Below, piece by piece: positions 11,329 to 12,407 of a stretch of 12,407 nucleotides of DNA. Numbering within the stretch: the first letter of the stretch is position 1; every line of letters begins with the position of its first letter. The notes below the pieces were generated by a model. The model saw nothing but the letters and a program-made list of their open reading frames with translations. It was not told the DNA's origin and searched no databases. Origin of the DNA: Verrucomicrobiia bacterium. Its GTDB lineage: Bacteria; Verrucomicrobiota; Verrucomicrobiia; Limisphaerales; DTLC01. The stretch is from positions 1-12,407 of the forward strand of contig JANWZY010000066.1 of the NCBI GenBank assembly GCA_025061935.1, written 5' to 3'. The position numbers and the translations under genes are program-made.

Positions 11329-12407
11329 ATGGCACCGGGTTGTACACCTGTTCGCGAATCGTTGGACAGTGAAACCAAGGCCGGAATTGCGCGGCAGGCT
11401 GTGGCTATTGCGCCGGATGGTGCTGAGTATCCCCTTCCCACCCAGTTTGAAATAGAAGCCCAGATGGCGGGAATCCGCGCGCGCGCTGGCGGCAAGCGCG
11501 TCGTGGTGGTGCAGGGTCTTGGGTTTGTGGGCGCTGCTGTAGCCGCAGTTGTTGCCGACGCCTCTGATTCTGCAGGTAACCCAAGATGGTTTGTAATTGG
11601 TGTCGACTTGCCCACGCCGGCTGGGTGGTGGAAAATTGCGAAAATAAACGAGGGGAAACCGCCAGTCCCGGCCCCGGACCCTCAGCTCGAAACACTGATT
11701 TCTCGCGCTGTGCTCGAGAGACGCAATCTCTGCGCCACAGCGTCGGAGGAAGCCTATGAGTTGGCAGAGGTGATCGTGGTTGACGTTCAACTCGACGTGC
11801 TTAACCGATTCGTGGACTCACCCGATCAGATCGAGCTTGGCCTGATTGGATTTGAAAACGCAATTCGGGCGATCGGCCGGCGCATGCGACCGGATGCCCT
11901 TGTGGTGATTGAGACCACAGTGCCTGTAGGCGCTTGTGAAAAAATCGTTCTGCCCATCCTGCAGTCCGAGCGGCTCAAACGCGGCATCACAGCACCTGTG
12001 CGCCTAGCGCACGCTTACGAACGGGTCATGCCAGGGCCGAACTACGTCAACTCGATTCGCAAGTTTTGGCGCACATTCGCTGGGTTGGATCACGAATCAG
12101 CAGCGGCAGCGCGAGAGTTCCTGGCGTCTTTTGTTGATACAGTGAATTACCCCCTGTGGGAATTGAGCGACACAGTCAGCTCGGAGTTGGCCAAGCTGCT
12201 CGAAAATTCGTATCGCGCGGCAAACATCGCATTTATTCATGAGTGGACTTTGTTAGCCGAGAGAATAGGTGTTAACCTCTTTGAGGTCATCGAGTCCATA
12301 CGGGTCCGGAAAGGGACACATGACAACATTCGCTACCCAGGATTCGGTGTCGGAGGGTATTGCCTTACGAAGGACTCTTTACTAGCACAGTGGGGTGCGA
12401 ACAGCTT
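11329..12407 (+). CDS. Nucleotide-sugar dehydrogenase, 3' end outside the window
   Basis: 359 complete codons are visible before the right edge. It belongs to the UDP-glucose/GDP-mannose dehydrogenase family, which oxidises the C6 hydroxyl of an NDP-sugar to the uronic acid with two NAD+. The NAD Rossmann motif is GLGFVG (63-68). IETTVPVG (194-201) follows, then YERVMPG (230-236), which replaces the usual PER-V-PG form. ELAKLLENSYRAAN (286-299) contains the catalytic Lys289 and Asn293. The thiol Cys345 is in GVGGYCLTKD (340-349). All catalytic residues seen so far are intact. Odd features: about 55 residues before the Rossmann fold, and VVDVQLD (150-156) where relatives have an ICVPTP-like strand. 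The NAD-domain loop is also long. This suggests a distinct subfamily; substrate not determinable. The start is uncertain because of the in-frame TGA just upstream (11320). Confidence 0.88.
   Translation, partial: MAPGCTPVRESLDSETKAGIARQAVAIAPDGAEYPLPTQFEIEAQMAGIRARAGGKRVVVVQGLGFVGAAVAAVVADASDSAGNPRWFVIGVDLPTPAGWWKIAKINEGKPPVPAPDPQLETLISRAVLERRNLCATASEEAYELAEVIVVDVQLDVLNRFVDSPDQIELGLIGFENAIRAIGRRMRPDALVVIETTVPVGACEKIVLPILQSERLKRGITAPVRLAHAYERVMPGPNYVNSIRKFWRTFAGLDHESAAAAREFLASFVDTVNYPLWELSDTVSSELAKLLENSYRAANIAFIHEWTLLAERIGVNLFEVIESIRVRKGTHDNIRYPGFGVGGYCLTKDSLLAQWGANS

Noticed and set aside
1..12407. CRISPR array, insertion sequence, integrase or phage genes
   Set aside because: No regularly spaced repeats, no transposase or integrase motifs, and no tRNA-adjacent integration repeat was seen next to tRNA-Gly or tRNA-Leu.

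Overview
The window is roughly mid-50s percent GC by eye. It reads as the chromosome of a Gram-negative, probably environmental bacterium, and Verrucomicrobiota is my best guess. The guess rests on three things: a secreted thioredoxin-fold protein of the GSDWCPWC type, a dihydroorotase with an extra segment near the active site, and a nucleotide-sugar dehydrogenase with a long N-terminal extension. Most genes have weak or no Shine-Dalgarno sequences. No mobile element, integrase, rRNA or CRISPR array is visible.

Left part (1-2383): a minus-strand pair, dihydroorotase (pyrimidine synthesis) followed by a periplasmic thioredoxin-like protein, coupled through a one-base stop/start overlap. Divergent from it are two plus-strand tRNA genes, Gly(UCC) and Leu(CAG). 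The -35 boxes of the tRNA-Gly promoter and of a candidate dihydroorotase promoter abut back to back.

Middle (2384-5761): a minus-strand DEDDy-type 3'-5' exonuclease; then, on the plus strand, sedoheptulose-7-phosphate isomerase (gmhA), a stand-alone corrinoid protein and a homocysteine S-methyltransferase. The last two correspond to two of the four modules of cobalamin-dependent methionine synthase. A nested inverted-repeat structure lies upstream of gmhA. These genes are separated by gaps of about 180-310 bases, so they may be separate transcription units.

Right part (6062-12407): a surface-glycan locus. It holds an APH-fold kinase-like protein, a sugar-1-phosphate nucleotidyltransferase, a minus-strand DegT/DnrJ-type PLP sugar aminotransferase, a divergent PglD/NeuD-type sugar O/N-acyltransferase, a DPM1-like GT2 glycosyltransferase overlapping a DUF2304 membrane protein, and a nucleotide-sugar dehydrogenase cut by the right edge. 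Together they suggest synthesis of an activated, aminated and acylated and/or uronic sugar and its transfer to a lipid carrier or glycan. GmhA further upstream suggests that heptose is also made.

The best leads are: (1) the only strong Shine-Dalgarno in the window drives an ATG whose frame is stopped by TGA after five codons and then reopens in the same frame as the sugar dehydrogenase; (2) the structured region before gmhA; (3) the split methionine-synthase-like pair; (4) the kinase-like/nucleotidyltransferase/GmhA combination. I see no clearly new system. These are leads, not demonstrations.
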